Source: an uncultured Aquimarina sp.
Lineage (GTDB): Bacteria; Bacteroidota; Bacteroidia; Flavobacteriales; Flavobacteriaceae
DNA: 64,000 nt
NCBI RefSeq assembly: GCF_947495315.1
Contig: NZ_CANLYD010000021.1
Span: 1 to 64,000, forward strand
Direction of reading: 5' to 3'
Below the pieces are notes generated by a model. It was not told the DNA's origin, did no database searches, and saw nothing but the letters and a program-made list of their open reading frames with translations. Every line of letters starts with the position of its first letter. Position 1 is the first letter of the stretch. The position numbers were made by a program, and so were the translations under genes. Shown piece by piece: positions 16,891-25,005 of this stretch.

Positions 16891-18246
16891 ATGAAAACTG
16901 TAAAACAAATAATAGGAATAGCCGTGTTGCTTTTACTCTTGTTAGTGCCTCAACACGCAGAAGCTCAGTTCTGGAAAAAAGTGGCAAAAACTGCAGAAAA
17001 AGCTGCTGAGAAAACCGTTTTGAAGAAAACAGAAGAGAAAGTATCAAAAAAAACAAGTAAGACTATTGACGATACAGTTGATGGAAAACCTAAAAAAAAG
17101 AAGAAAAGCAAGAATAAAAAAAAGAAGAAAAAAGGAGCAGTCATTTCTTCTGATAATGAAGAAGAGAGCGTAATAAATGAAACCGAAAGTCGAGAACCTT
17201 CTTTTGCTGCATATTCTAAGTTTGATTTTGTGGCAGGAGAAAAGATAATTGCCTTCGAAGATTTTAGTCAGGATGAAATCGGTGATTTACCTGCACGTTG
17301 GAATTCTTCTAATTCGGCAGAGGTAGTTACGCTGAATAATCAAGAAGGCCGTTTTATCCAAATAGGAACTGGAACCGGATCTTATGTTCCCGAATTCATA
17401 GAAGAATTTCCTGAAAATTTTACTTTAGAATATGATGTAGTGTTTGATTTTGATGTCTCTAAATATGCTTATAAGCGAGATCTTTACGCTATTTTTTCTG
17501 ATGTAGAGAATTCAGGATATGAGTTACAAAAAGGGACTCCTGGAAAAAATGGATTCTCTTTTATTATTAAAGGAGGAATAAGCGGAGGCGGACAGGTTGA
17601 TATTCAGAAATACTGTTCAGATCGTAATTTAAATCTACGTTCTGAGAAAAAATTCGGAAAACTAAATAAAGATAATAGTGGTAGAGGTAAAAAGATGCAC
17701 GTTTCCATTTGGAAACAAAAGCAAAGAATGAGGGTATATATAGATGAACAAAAGGTATTTGATATACCTAGAGCATTTGAAAAAAGTACAGTAATTAAAA
17801 ATTTAAAATTTTTCTCAGAAACAACAACCGAAAACACATTTTACTATCTAGGTAATGTTAGATATGCAGTTGGTAAACCTGATATGCGAAATAAGTTAAT
17901 TACAGAAGGTAAGTTGGTTACTTACGGAATTACTTTTGATACCGGAAAAGCTACCGTGAAACCTAAGTCTTACGGTACAATCAAAAAAATTGCCAATGTC
18001 CTTTCTGAGAATGCTGAGGTAAAAGTTCTAGTCACAGGTCATACCGATACAGATGGAGATGATACTTTTAATCAAAAGCTTTCCGAAAAAAGAGCAACAT
18101 CAGTCAAAGAAATACTTGTTAATGAATTTGGAATTGATGCTTCTAGATTAAAAACGGATGGTAAGGGTGAAAGTGATCCGATTGCTACAGAAAATACTCC
18201 AGAGGCTAAAGCGAAGAATAGAAGAGTAGAGTTTAAAAAGATTTAA
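16891..18246 (+). CDS. OmpA-family protein with Lys-rich N-terminal region
   Basis: The 451-residue protein has a signal peptide (about 1-26, ending AEAQ). A very basic low-complexity region follows at about 30-80 (long runs of Lys). A middle beta-rich region (about 105-335) resembles a lectin/laminin-G-like sandwich of the type that often precedes OmpA in Bacteroidota. The C-terminal OmpA peptidoglycan-binding domain is at about 345-451 (GHTDTDGDDTFNQKLSEKRA and NRRVEF). It should anchor the outer membrane to peptidoglycan. The structured leader ends at its ATG, and it is divergent from the ECF sigma gene, which makes it a plausible regulon member. Confidence 0.88.
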   Translation: MKTVKQIIGIAVLLLLLLVPQHAEAQFWKKVAKTAEKAAEKTVLKKTEEKVSKKTSKTIDDTVDGKPKKKKKSKNKKKKKKGAVISSDNEEESVINETESREPSFAAYSKFDFVAGEKIIAFEDFSQDEIGDLPARWNSSNSAEVVTLNNQEGRFIQIGTGTGSYVPEFIEEFPENFTLEYDVVFDFDVSKYAYKRDLYAIFSDVENSGYELQKGTPGKNGFSFIIKGGISGGGQVDIQKYCSDRNLNLRSEKKFGKLNKDNSGRGKKMHVSIWKQKQRMRVYIDEQKVFDIPRAFEKSTVIKNLKFFSETTTENTFYYLGNVRYAVGKPDMRNKLITEGKLVTYGITFDTGKATVKPKSYGTIKKIANVLSENAEVKVLVTGHTDTDGDDTFNQKLSEKRATSVKEILVNEFGIDASRLKTDGKGESDPIATENTPEAKAKNRRVEFKKI

Positions 18247-18341
18247 TTTTTTCTAAAAAATACTATCAAAATGTTTACCTCGGAATTTCTGAGAACACTA
18301 AACAGTAAACTGCTTCAAGGCAAGCCTCAGAGCATTTAAAT

Positions 18342-18354
18342 CTCGATTATCGAG
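18342..18354. repeat. Short perfect palindrome before the lipoprotein gene
   Basis: CTCGAT and ATCGAG (18342-18347 and 18349-18354) flank a single T, 30 bases before the ATG at 18385. It could be an operator or a 5'-UTR hairpin. Only its symmetry supports it. Confidence 0.35.
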
Positions 18355-18384
18355 TAAATTATCTAACAATTAAAATAGAAAACA

Positions 18385-19119
18385 ATGGACTCAAAATTAA
18401 AGAAAGTAAGTATATTATTAATGATCGCAATTGCCGCTGTATTTCAATCTTGTAGTAGCGAAGATGATGGATTAGTTATAGAGAACGAAAATCAATTGGA
18501 AAATGTTCAAGAGCGCATAGAACAATATCAGACATCTATCGAGAATATTAAAGTTCCTGATCGCATGCTGCAATATGCGGAGGGAAACACCTATGCATAT
18601 AGTGCTGGTTTCTCACTTACAATATTACAAACACAAGCGTTAACATATTCATCTATTTTTCTATCAATTCCGAATGATGCAGAACAACAAAATAGTATTG
18701 GTAAAAGCGGCAGAAGTACTACTACTTGGGTTTGGAGTGCTGGAGGAGTAACACTTTATTATACAGTAACATCAGATGCTACTTTTTATTATTTTACTTA
18801 CGATATTGAAGAAGGTGGTGTTCGTAGAACTTTTTATGAGGGGAGAATTAGTAAAGATGGTAATTCTTATGAGGTTAGATTTAATGCAGAGGAAGGAGAG
18901 TTCTTGTTAATGACATATAATAAAACAGGAAGTATAATTGATCTTACAATTGAAAATAGTAATAATGAGAAAGCTGAACTCGTTTTCAATGAAGCAGATC
19001 GATCAGGATCTATCAAGATATATGAGTTCGGAACCTTGACCGAAAGTTTTGTTTGGTTATCTGATGGAACGGGTTATTATATAAACCATGCTACAGGAGA
19101 CACTTTTTCTTGGCCTTAG
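18385..19119 (+). CDS. Lipoprotein of unknown function
   Basis: The 244-residue protein has a lipoprotein signal (FQSC, Cys23) followed by acidic SSEDD, a short helical stretch (about 35-60) and then a beta-rich body with many aromatic and Thr residues. The alternating pattern (VWSAGGVTLYYTVTSDATFYY and similar short strands) suggests a beta-sandwich or small barrel-like fold. No enzyme motif is seen and I do not recognise a family. It follows the OmpA-like gene by 138 bases and ends in its own strong terminator, so it may be transcribed with or separately from that gene. Confidence 0.75.
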   Translation: MDSKLKKVSILLMIAIAAVFQSCSSEDDGLVIENENQLENVQERIEQYQTSIENIKVPDRMLQYAEGNTYAYSAGFSLTILQTQALTYSSIFLSIPNDAEQQNSIGKSGRSTTTWVWSAGGVTLYYTVTSDATFYYFTYDIEEGGVRRTFYEGRISKDGNSYEVRFNAEEGEFLLMTYNKTGSIIDLTIENSNNEKAELVFNEADRSGSIKIYEFGTLTESFVWLSDGTGYYINHATGDTFSWP

Positions 19120-19146
19120 AATTGAAAATATACTAAAAAGATTATT

Positions 19147-19191
19147 AGGAAAAATCATATGCATCATTTGTATATGATTTTTCCTTTTTTT
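19147..19191 (+). terminator. Strong terminator after the lipoprotein gene
   Basis: A perfect 14-bp stem (19147-19160 with 19172-19185) with an 11-base loop is followed by a run of seven T. It closes the 16.9-19.1 kb gene group. Confidence 0.9.
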
Positions 19192-19555
19192 GCAGTAAAT
19201 ATTAAAAAAAAGTAATTTTTTTTCGCATTTATTAACCTGTGGTTTTACCGTAAAATTGATGGTTTTTAAGTTTTATTTTTTTAGTATAAAAAACCTTGTT
19301 AGCAGGTGAAAAATAAGTAGTTGATGAGGTTACTAACAACGTTGTTTATATCTTTTGGTTTATGGTTAAATATCTTAAGATCAGGGTTTTAAATAGAAGT
19401 GGTGAATTGTTGTGTTTTAACCGTTAATTCCCGTCGTGTTGAAAACTTTGTTGAAAACGTTTGCTAACTTTTTGTGAAACTTCTAGCACATTTTTTGATC
19501 TTTGTTAGTCCGTAGCGGAAAAGAAAAAAACATAAAACTAGCTAAAAGAAAAAAG
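19192..19555 (+). promoter_or_regulatory. nrdB upstream region with tandem GTTGAAAAC repeats and candidate promoter
   Basis: This long non-coding stretch holds two 9-base direct repeats GTTGAAAAC (19438-19446 and 19450-19458, 12-base period). It also holds a candidate promoter, TTTG at 19471-19474 then, 22 bases on, GATCTTTG at 19497-19504 (one base off TAnnTTTG), placing the transcript start about 45 bases before the nrdB ATG. The reverse complement TTTTCAACA differs by one base from the DnaA-box consensus TTWTNCACA. The rest (19192-19430) is AT-rich with no recognisable element. Confidence 0.45.
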
Positions 19556-20533
19556 ATGAATGCAGTAGAGCCAATCTTGCAAGAAAATAAAGACCGATTT
19601 GTAATTTTTCCTATCAAACATCATGATATTTGGGATTGGTATAAAAAATCAGAGGCTAGTTTCTGGACAGCTGAAGAAATTGACTTACATCAGGATATTA
19701 CTGATTGGGCAACTAAGTTAACAAATGATGAACGATATTTCATTAAACATATTTTAGCATTTTTTGCTGCTTCAGATGGAATTGTAAATGAAAATCTTGC
19801 GGAGAACTTTGTAAACGAAGTTCAGTATAGTGAGGCAAAATTCTTTTATGGTTTTCAGATTATGATGGAGAATATCCATTCTGAAACTTATTCTTTATTG
19901 ATCGACACTTATGTGAAGGACGAAAAAGAAAAGGATATTTTATTTAGAGCAATTGATAACTTTCCTGCCATTAAGAAAAAAGCAGATTGGGCACTGAAAT
20001 GGATAGAATCTGATTCTTTTGCAGAGCGTTTGATTGCTTTTGCTGCGGTAGAAGGTATATTCTTTTCTGGAGCATTTTGTTCAATTTTTTGGTTAAAGAA
20101 ACGTGGTTTAATGCCAGGTCTTACTTTTTCTAATGAGCTAATTTCTAGAGATGAAGGAGTTCATTGTGATTTTGCAGTGCATTTGCATAATAAGCACTTG
20201 GTAAATAAAGTGCCGAAAGAAAGAATTCGCGAAATTATAGTGGATGCTTTAAATATAGAAAGAGAATTCGTTACAGAATCACTTCCTGTAAGTTTGATAG
20301 GAATGAATTCTAAATTAATGACTCAGTACTTAGAGTTTGTTACCGATAGATTATTACTAGAACTAGAATGTGAAAAGGAATATGGAACTGCTAATCCATT
20401 TGATTTTATGGATATGATATCATTACAAGGGAAGACTAATTTCTTTGAAAAACGAGTTTCAGAATACCAAAAAGCAGGAGTACTTAATAAAGATACAGAA
20501 GAAAATAAAATAAGTTTTGATGCCGATTTTTAA
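19556..20533 (+). CDS. nrdB: Ribonucleotide reductase class Ia, beta subunit
   Basis: The ATG at 19556 (MNAVEPILQENKDRF) gives 325 residues. An upstream TTG at 19502 would add a basic tail not typical of the family. The diiron/radical site is complete: Asp43 in EEIDLHQD, Glu105 and His108 in MENIHSETY, and the radical Tyr112, matching the E. coli spacing Glu115/His118/Tyr122. A second ligand set lies near residues 165-205 (AFAAVEGIFFSG, RDEGVHCDF). NrdB supplies the radical for dNTP synthesis by NrdA, encoded 383 bases downstream on the same strand. The order beta before alpha is common in Flavobacteria. Confidence 0.97.
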   Translation: MNAVEPILQENKDRFVIFPIKHHDIWDWYKKSEASFWTAEEIDLHQDITDWATKLTNDERYFIKHILAFFAASDGIVNENLAENFVNEVQYSEAKFFYGFQIMMENIHSETYSLLIDTYVKDEKEKDILFRAIDNFPAIKKKADWALKWIESDSFAERLIAFAAVEGIFFSGAFCSIFWLKKRGLMPGLTFSNELISRDEGVHCDFAVHLHNKHLVNKVPKERIREIIVDALNIEREFVTESLPVSLIGMNSKLMTQYLEFVTDRLLLELECEKEYGTANPFDFMDMISLQGKTNFFEKRVSEYQKAGVLNKDTEENKISFDADF

Positions 20534-20916
20534 TTAGAAAGATTTTTACCGATTAGGGTGAATATCCAATAATTTGTCATTCCAGCGTAGGCTGGAATCT
20601 GAAATCATTTCAGAATTAAAGATACATTCATTCTGAGCTAATCAGGAATAGGACTTCTATTTAAATAACGATTAGCTCAGTTTGATAAAGCTTTCTATAA
20701 GCTTTATAAAAAAAACAAAAGAAGGCGAAAGTCATATAATTATATTTTACTTAATAAGAATAACTCTGGTTATTGTAATACAGAGGTTTCTTTTTAGTAT
20801 CTGATTTCTGGGGGAGTCATTTATAATTATCTATTACGGATTTCAGTAAAGGAGAAAAATAACACAAATTAATATTACGTTCTTCAGAAGGAGAATTTTA
20901 TAAAAACCAAAAGCGT
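20534..20916. repeat. nrdB-nrdA intergenic cluster of inverted repeats
   Basis: The 383-base gap has no gene but four perfect inverted repeats in a row. They are 20579-20586/20591-20598 (ATTCCAGC, loop GTAG), 20600-20605/20607-20612 (TGAAAT), 20633-20643/20670-20680 (11 bp, CTGAGCTAATC) and 20685-20693/20699-20707 (9 bp, ATAAAGCTT). The first, within GTCATTCCAGCGTAGGCTGGAATC, resembles the REP-like palindromes seen in many bacterial intergenic regions. The remainder up to 20916 is AT-rich, with GAAGGAGAA (20885-20893) lying 23 bases before the nrdA start. Confidence 0.75.
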
Positions 20917-23388
20917 ATGTATGTAGTAAAAAGAGACGGTCACAAGGAGCCAATTATGTTTGACAAAATTACCGCAAGGGTAAGAAAGTTATGTTATGGG
21001 TTAAATGCTCTGGTCGATCCGGTGAAAGTAGCAATGAGAGTGATAGAGGGATTGTATGATGGAGTAACTACTAGTGAACTGGATAATCTGGCTGCAGAAA
21101 TTGCTGCTACGATGACGATTGCGCATCCTGATTACGCTAAATTGGCAGCTCGTATTTCGGTTTCAAATCTACATAAGAATACGAAAAAGACATTTTCTGA
21201 AGTAGTTACTGACTTATATGAATATGTAAACCCGAGAACAGAGAAAAAAGCTCCATTGATCTCTGATGAGGTGTATGAAGTGATTATGGCTAATAAAGAG
21301 AAGTTAGACTCTACAATTATCTACAATCGCGATTTTGGTTATGATTATTTTGGTTTTAAAACATTAGAGCGTTCGTACTTGCTAAAAATTAATGGTAAGA
21401 TTGCAGAACGTCCTCAGCATATGCTAATGAGAGTTTCTATAGGAATTCATCTAAATGATTTGGATGCAGCCATAGAGACTTATGAGTTAATGTCCAAAAA
21501 GTATTTTACACACGCTACACCAACATTATTTAATTCTGGAACACCAAAACCACAAATGTCATCTTGTTTTCTTTTGTCAATGAAAGATGATAGTATAGAT
21601 GGTATATATGATACGCTAAAGCAAACCGCTAAGATTTCTCAATCTGCAGGTGGAATTGGATTGTCTATACATAATGTACGTGCTACAGGTTCATATATTG
21701 CAGGTACGAATGGAACCTCTAACGGGATTGTTCCGATGTTACAAGTGTTTAATGATACTGCACGTTATGTGGATCAAGGTGGAGGAAAACGTAAAGGTTC
21801 TTTTGCAATCTATGTAGAGCCTTGGCATGCTGATATCTTTGATTTCCTTGATCTTAAGAAGAATCATGGTAAAGAAGAAATGCGAGCACGTGATTTATTC
21901 TATGCGATGTGGATTCCGGATTTATTCATGAAACGTGTACAGGACGATGCAGAATGGACTTTAATGTGTCCTAATGAATGTCCTGGATTGTTTGATATCC
22001 ATAGTGACGAGTTCGAAAAAGAATATTTACGTTTCGAAGCTGCTGGGAAAGGTCGTAGAACTATAAAAGCAAGAGAATTGTGGGAGAAGATTCTGGAATC
22101 TCAAATCGAGACTGGAACGCCATATATGCTATATAAAGATGCTGCGAACCGTAAGTCTAATCAGCAGAATTTAGGTACAATCCGTTCTTCTAACTTATGT
22201 ACCGAGATTATGGAGTACACAAGTCCTGATGAAATAGCAGTTTGTAACCTGGCTTCTATTGCATTACCGATGTTTGTGAAAAATGGGGCATTTGATCACG
22301 AAGAACTTTTTAAAATTACAAAACGAGTAACTAAAAACTTAAATAAAGTAATAGATCGTAACTATTATCCTGTAAAAGAAGCAGAAAATTCTAATATGCG
22401 TCATCGTCCTATTGGATTAGGTGTGCAAGGATTGGCAGATGCATTTATTATGTTACGTCTACCTTTTACTAGCGATGAAGCTAAGAAATTAAACCAAGAG
22501 ATTTTTGAAACTTTATACTTTGCGGCTGTTACTGCGTCTATGGAAGAAGCTACGGCAGACGGGCCTTATCAGAGTTATGAAGGATCTCCTATTTCTAAAG
22601 GAGAATTCCAGCATAATCTATGGGGAATTAAAGATGAAGAGTTAAGTGGTCGTTGGGACTGGGCTGGTCTTCGTAAGGAAGTTTTGGAAAATGGAGTGCG
22701 TAACTCATTATTAGTGGCACCAATGCCTACAGCATCGACTTCTCAGATTTTAGGAAATAATGAAGCCTTCGAACCATATACAAGTAATATATATACAAGA
22801 CGTGTGTTATCAGGAGAGTTTATCGTAGTAAATAAACACCTTTTAGAAGATCTTGTACAATTAAATCTATGGAGTGATGATCTTAAGGATGCGATTATGC
22901 GTGCCAATGGATCTATCCAAAATATAGATATCATCCCTCAGGATCTTAAAGAGCTTTATAAGACAGTTTGGGAGCTGAGTATGAAAGATATTATCGATAT
23001 GTCTCGTCACAGAGGATATTTTATTGATCAATCTCAATCACTGAACTTATTTATGGAAGGTGCTACGATGGCAAAACTTACTTCGATGCATTTCTATGCC
23101 TGGAAGAGTGGATTAAAAACAGGTATGTATTATCTAAGAACAAAATCTGCGGTTGATGCTATTAAGTTTACACTTAAAACGGAAAAGAAAGAGCAACCAC
23201 AAGCGGAACAAGTAGCGGTTGCAGCGGCACAAGTGATGGAAGCGCAATCTGCTACTAAAACACAACCAGAACCTGAAGCAGTGCAAGTTGCTGCTGAAGG
23301 CACAGCGTTAACTCCAGAAGAACTTCGTGCAATTATTGCACAATCTAAAGAAGCCGAAGGAGATGATTGTTTAATGTGTGGGTCGTAG
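20917..23388 (+). CDS. nrdA: Ribonucleotide reductase class Ia, alpha subunit
   Basis: The 823-residue catalytic subunit has an N-terminal ATP-cone (MYVVKRDGHKEPIMFDK, about 1-95) for overall activity control, followed by the ten-stranded barrel. Catalytic features are visible: SSCFLLSM (first redox Cys), SSNLCTEI with the Asn-Cys-Glu triad, AVCNLASI (second redox Cys) and NYYPVKEAENSN. The C-terminus ends CLMCGS, the CxxC pair that reduces the active site. Before it lies an Ala/Gln/Glu-rich linker (about 755-805), longer and lower in complexity than in E. coli. It reduces NDPs to dNDPs with NrdB. Confidence 0.97.
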   Translation: MYVVKRDGHKEPIMFDKITARVRKLCYGLNALVDPVKVAMRVIEGLYDGVTTSELDNLAAEIAATMTIAHPDYAKLAARISVSNLHKNTKKTFSEVVTDLYEYVNPRTEKKAPLISDEVYEVIMANKEKLDSTIIYNRDFGYDYFGFKTLERSYLLKINGKIAERPQHMLMRVSIGIHLNDLDAAIETYELMSKKYFTHATPTLFNSGTPKPQMSSCFLLSMKDDSIDGIYDTLKQTAKISQSAGGIGLSIHNVRATGSYIAGTNGTSNGIVPMLQVFNDTARYVDQGGGKRKGSFAIYVEPWHADIFDFLDLKKNHGKEEMRARDLFYAMWIPDLFMKRVQDDAEWTLMCPNECPGLFDIHSDEFEKEYLRFEAAGKGRRTIKARELWEKILESQIETGTPYMLYKDAANRKSNQQNLGTIRSSNLCTEIMEYTSPDEIAVCNLASIALPMFVKNGAFDHEELFKITKRVTKNLNKVIDRNYYPVKEAENSNMRHRPIGLGVQGLADAFIMLRLPFTSDEAKKLNQEIFETLYFAAVTASMEEATADGPYQSYEGSPISKGEFQHNLWGIKDEELSGRWDWAGLRKEVLENGVRNSLLVAPMPTASTSQILGNNEAFEPYTSNIYTRRVLSGEFIVVNKHLLEDLVQLNLWSDDLKDAIMRANGSIQNIDIIPQDLKELYKTVWELSMKDIIDMSRHRGYFIDQSQSLNLFMEGATMAKLTSMHFYAWKSGLKTGMYYLRTKSAVDAIKFTLKTEKKEQPQAEQVAVAAAQVMEAQSATKTQPEPEAVQVAAEGTALTPEELRAIIAQSKEAEGDDCLMCGS

Positions 23389-23395
23389 TGATACG

Positions 23396-23431
23396 TTGAT
23401 TTCAAAAGTGTAATAAGCGAATTGAAATCAA
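23396..23431 (+). repeat. Inverted repeat immediately after nrdA
   Basis: Perfect 10-bp arms TTGATTTCAA and TTGAAATCAA (23396-23405 and 23422-23431) with a 16-base loop begin 8 bases past the nrdA stop. There is no T-run, so it is more likely an mRNA-stabilising or protein-binding palindrome than a terminator. Confidence 0.5.
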
Positions 23432-23530
23432 TTAGTAGCATTAATCCTGATAAAAATTGGGAGTTTTTGAAAGTATTTATCGTTTATAACTTGAAATTAT
23501 AGGGATCAAGTATAGACATTTATATAGGGC

Positions 23531-23569
23531 AAAAGGGGAGTTTTCTATATAGAAGCTTCCCTTTTTTGT
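23531..23569 (+). terminator. nrdA terminator
   Basis: A 10-bp stem (23531-23540 with 23556-23565, one G-T pair) around a 15-base loop is followed by T-rich sequence, 143 bases past nrdA. The rest of the 23389-23749 gap is AT-rich. TATTTTTG at 23712-23719 matches the -7 box and may drive the next operon. Confidence 0.75.
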
Positions 23570-23749
23570 TTTAGTATAAATTGTTTTTAAATACCAATTG
23601 TAATTTTTTTATATCAAAATACGATAGTAACAAATCTTGTATTTATGACACTTACATAATAGAAGAGCTTTTTTGATTCTTTGACTAAGAACAAAGAAAG
23701 AAATATTTTACTATTTTTGAACACCCTAGATTTAATATAACTTACTCAT

Positions 23750-24247
23750 ATGGAAGAAATTACTATCCAACATCCATTGTGCTCACAGTGTAGCACTGAG
23801 ATTACTTCAGAAACAAAATTTTGTACACATTGCGGTTTCCCGGAAAACGGAGATGAAAAAGAAAAAGCTGTTTTTCATGCCAAAAAGGCGATGAAGAAAA
23901 ATCAAACCATAGACGATCATAAAAAAATTAACTCTGCTAGAAACACACTGTATTGGATAGCTGGAATAAATCTTGTGTTTGGGTTTATTTATTTCTTTAC
24001 GTCACAAGATGTAGCAAGTCTTATCGTGCAAATTATCGTTGGAGCCATATACTTAGTATTGGCATATTGGTCTCAGAAAAAGCCATTTGCAGCTATACTA
24101 TCGGGATTGTTGTTCTATCTAACAATGATTGCAATTCTTGCTATCGCAGAACCAGCTACTATTTTTAGTGGTATTATATTTAAGGTTATTATTATTGCTT
24201 TTCTAGTAAAAGGAGTATACTCTGCATCCCAAAATTCTAAAGAATAA
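23750..24247 (+). CDS. Zinc-ribbon membrane protein
   Basis: The 165-residue protein starts with a zinc ribbon (CSQC at about 12-15, CTHCG at about 27-31), then a basic helical linker and four hydrophobic segments (about 65-160). No catalytic residues are apparent. Proteins of this layout (zinc ribbon plus a small polytopic domain) are common in Bacteroidota without known function. It begins a three-gene unit: 7 bases separate it from the zinc-ribbon CPBP protease, which carries a similar CxxC ribbon, suggesting that the ribbons mediate partner binding (inference). A TATTTTTG -7-like box ends 30 bases before the start. Confidence 0.75.
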   Translation: MEEITIQHPLCSQCSTEITSETKFCTHCGFPENGDEKEKAVFHAKKAMKKNQTIDDHKKINSARNTLYWIAGINLVFGFIYFFTSQDVASLIVQIIVGAIYLVLAYWSQKKPFAAILSGLLFYLTMIAILAIAEPATIFSGIIFKVIIIAFLVKGVYSASQNSKE

Positions 24248-24254
24248 CATTAGT

Positions 24255-25001
24255 ATGGTTTGTAAAACGTGCAATGAATCATTAGAAGCAGTGGTGAATT
24301 TTTGTCCTAGTTGCGGAACATCTGTGACAAAAATCGGGAAAAGAGATAAAAGTGAACATCTTAATTTGGTGATTGCTTTTTATATAGTGATGCTGGTTTT
24401 TTTGGTAATTAATTTCTTTTTATACCAAGATGACAGCTCATTAATGCAAGAAATTGCTACAGAAAGTATTTTTGCACTTATAATCATTGGCTTTACTTTT
24501 TTTGATTTTAAAAACATCATTAAGCTATATAGATTTCCTAAGATTGATCTTTTACCACTTTTGGGATATATAACAATACCTTTTGCCAGTGCTTTTCTTG
24601 TCTATTACGCTGTAGAATTTATCAATGTTCAATTGTCTGATGAAACCTATAATTATTATTTTGGATATGTAGATTATCCAAACCCTATGTTCTGGGCGGT
24701 TCTTTTTGTGGCTATTTTTCCTCCTATTTTTGAAGAATTAGGGTTCAGAGGGTTTTTGTACAATCAATTAAATAAAATTGCTAGCACTAAGGTCACTATA
24801 ATTCTGACTGCATTTATTTTTGCTTTGGTTCATTTTTCGGTGATATCGTTATTGTGGATCTTTCCGTTTGGACTGTTATTAGGGTATTTAAGACATAAAT
24901 ACAATACTTTATGGATCGGAATGATAATTCATTTCATACATAACTTCATAGTGTTATATTTGGACTATTATTATTTTGATAGCACATTGTTAGAATTCTG
25001 A
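24255..25001 (+). CDS. Zinc-ribbon CPBP-family intramembrane metalloprotease
   Basis: The 248-residue protein has an N-terminal zinc ribbon (MVCKTC and CPSCG) and seven to eight membrane segments. It carries the CPBP/Abi (CAAX protease and bacteriocin-processing) motifs: EELGFRGFLYNQL (the EExxxR motif, about 158-170), ALVHFS (about 193-198) and HFIHNFIV near the C-terminus. The Glu-Glu and His residues bind the metal in this family, so it is likely an active membrane protease. Substrate unknown. The gene is packed between another zinc-ribbon membrane protein (7 bases) and dgt (4 bases). Confidence 0.88.
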   Translation: MVCKTCNESLEAVVNFCPSCGTSVTKIGKRDKSEHLNLVIAFYIVMLVFLVINFFLYQDDSSLMQEIATESIFALIIIGFTFFDFKNIIKLYRFPKIDLLPLLGYITIPFASAFLVYYAVEFINVQLSDETYNYYFGYVDYPNPMFWAVLFVAIFPPIFEELGFRGFLYNQLNKIASTKVTIILTAFIFALVHFSVISLLWIFPFGLLLGYLRHKYNTLWIGMIIHFIHNFIVLYLDYYYFDSTLLEF

Positions 25002-25005
25002 TTGT

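Noticed and set aside
19502..19555. TTG start for nrdB
   Set aside because: It would add 18 basic residues absent from the family, and its first bases overlap the candidate -7 box.
20575..20710. Palindromes between nrdB and nrdA as a CRISPR array or tRNA gene
   Set aside because: The inverted repeats differ from each other, have no repeat-spacer periodicity and do not fold into a cloverleaf.
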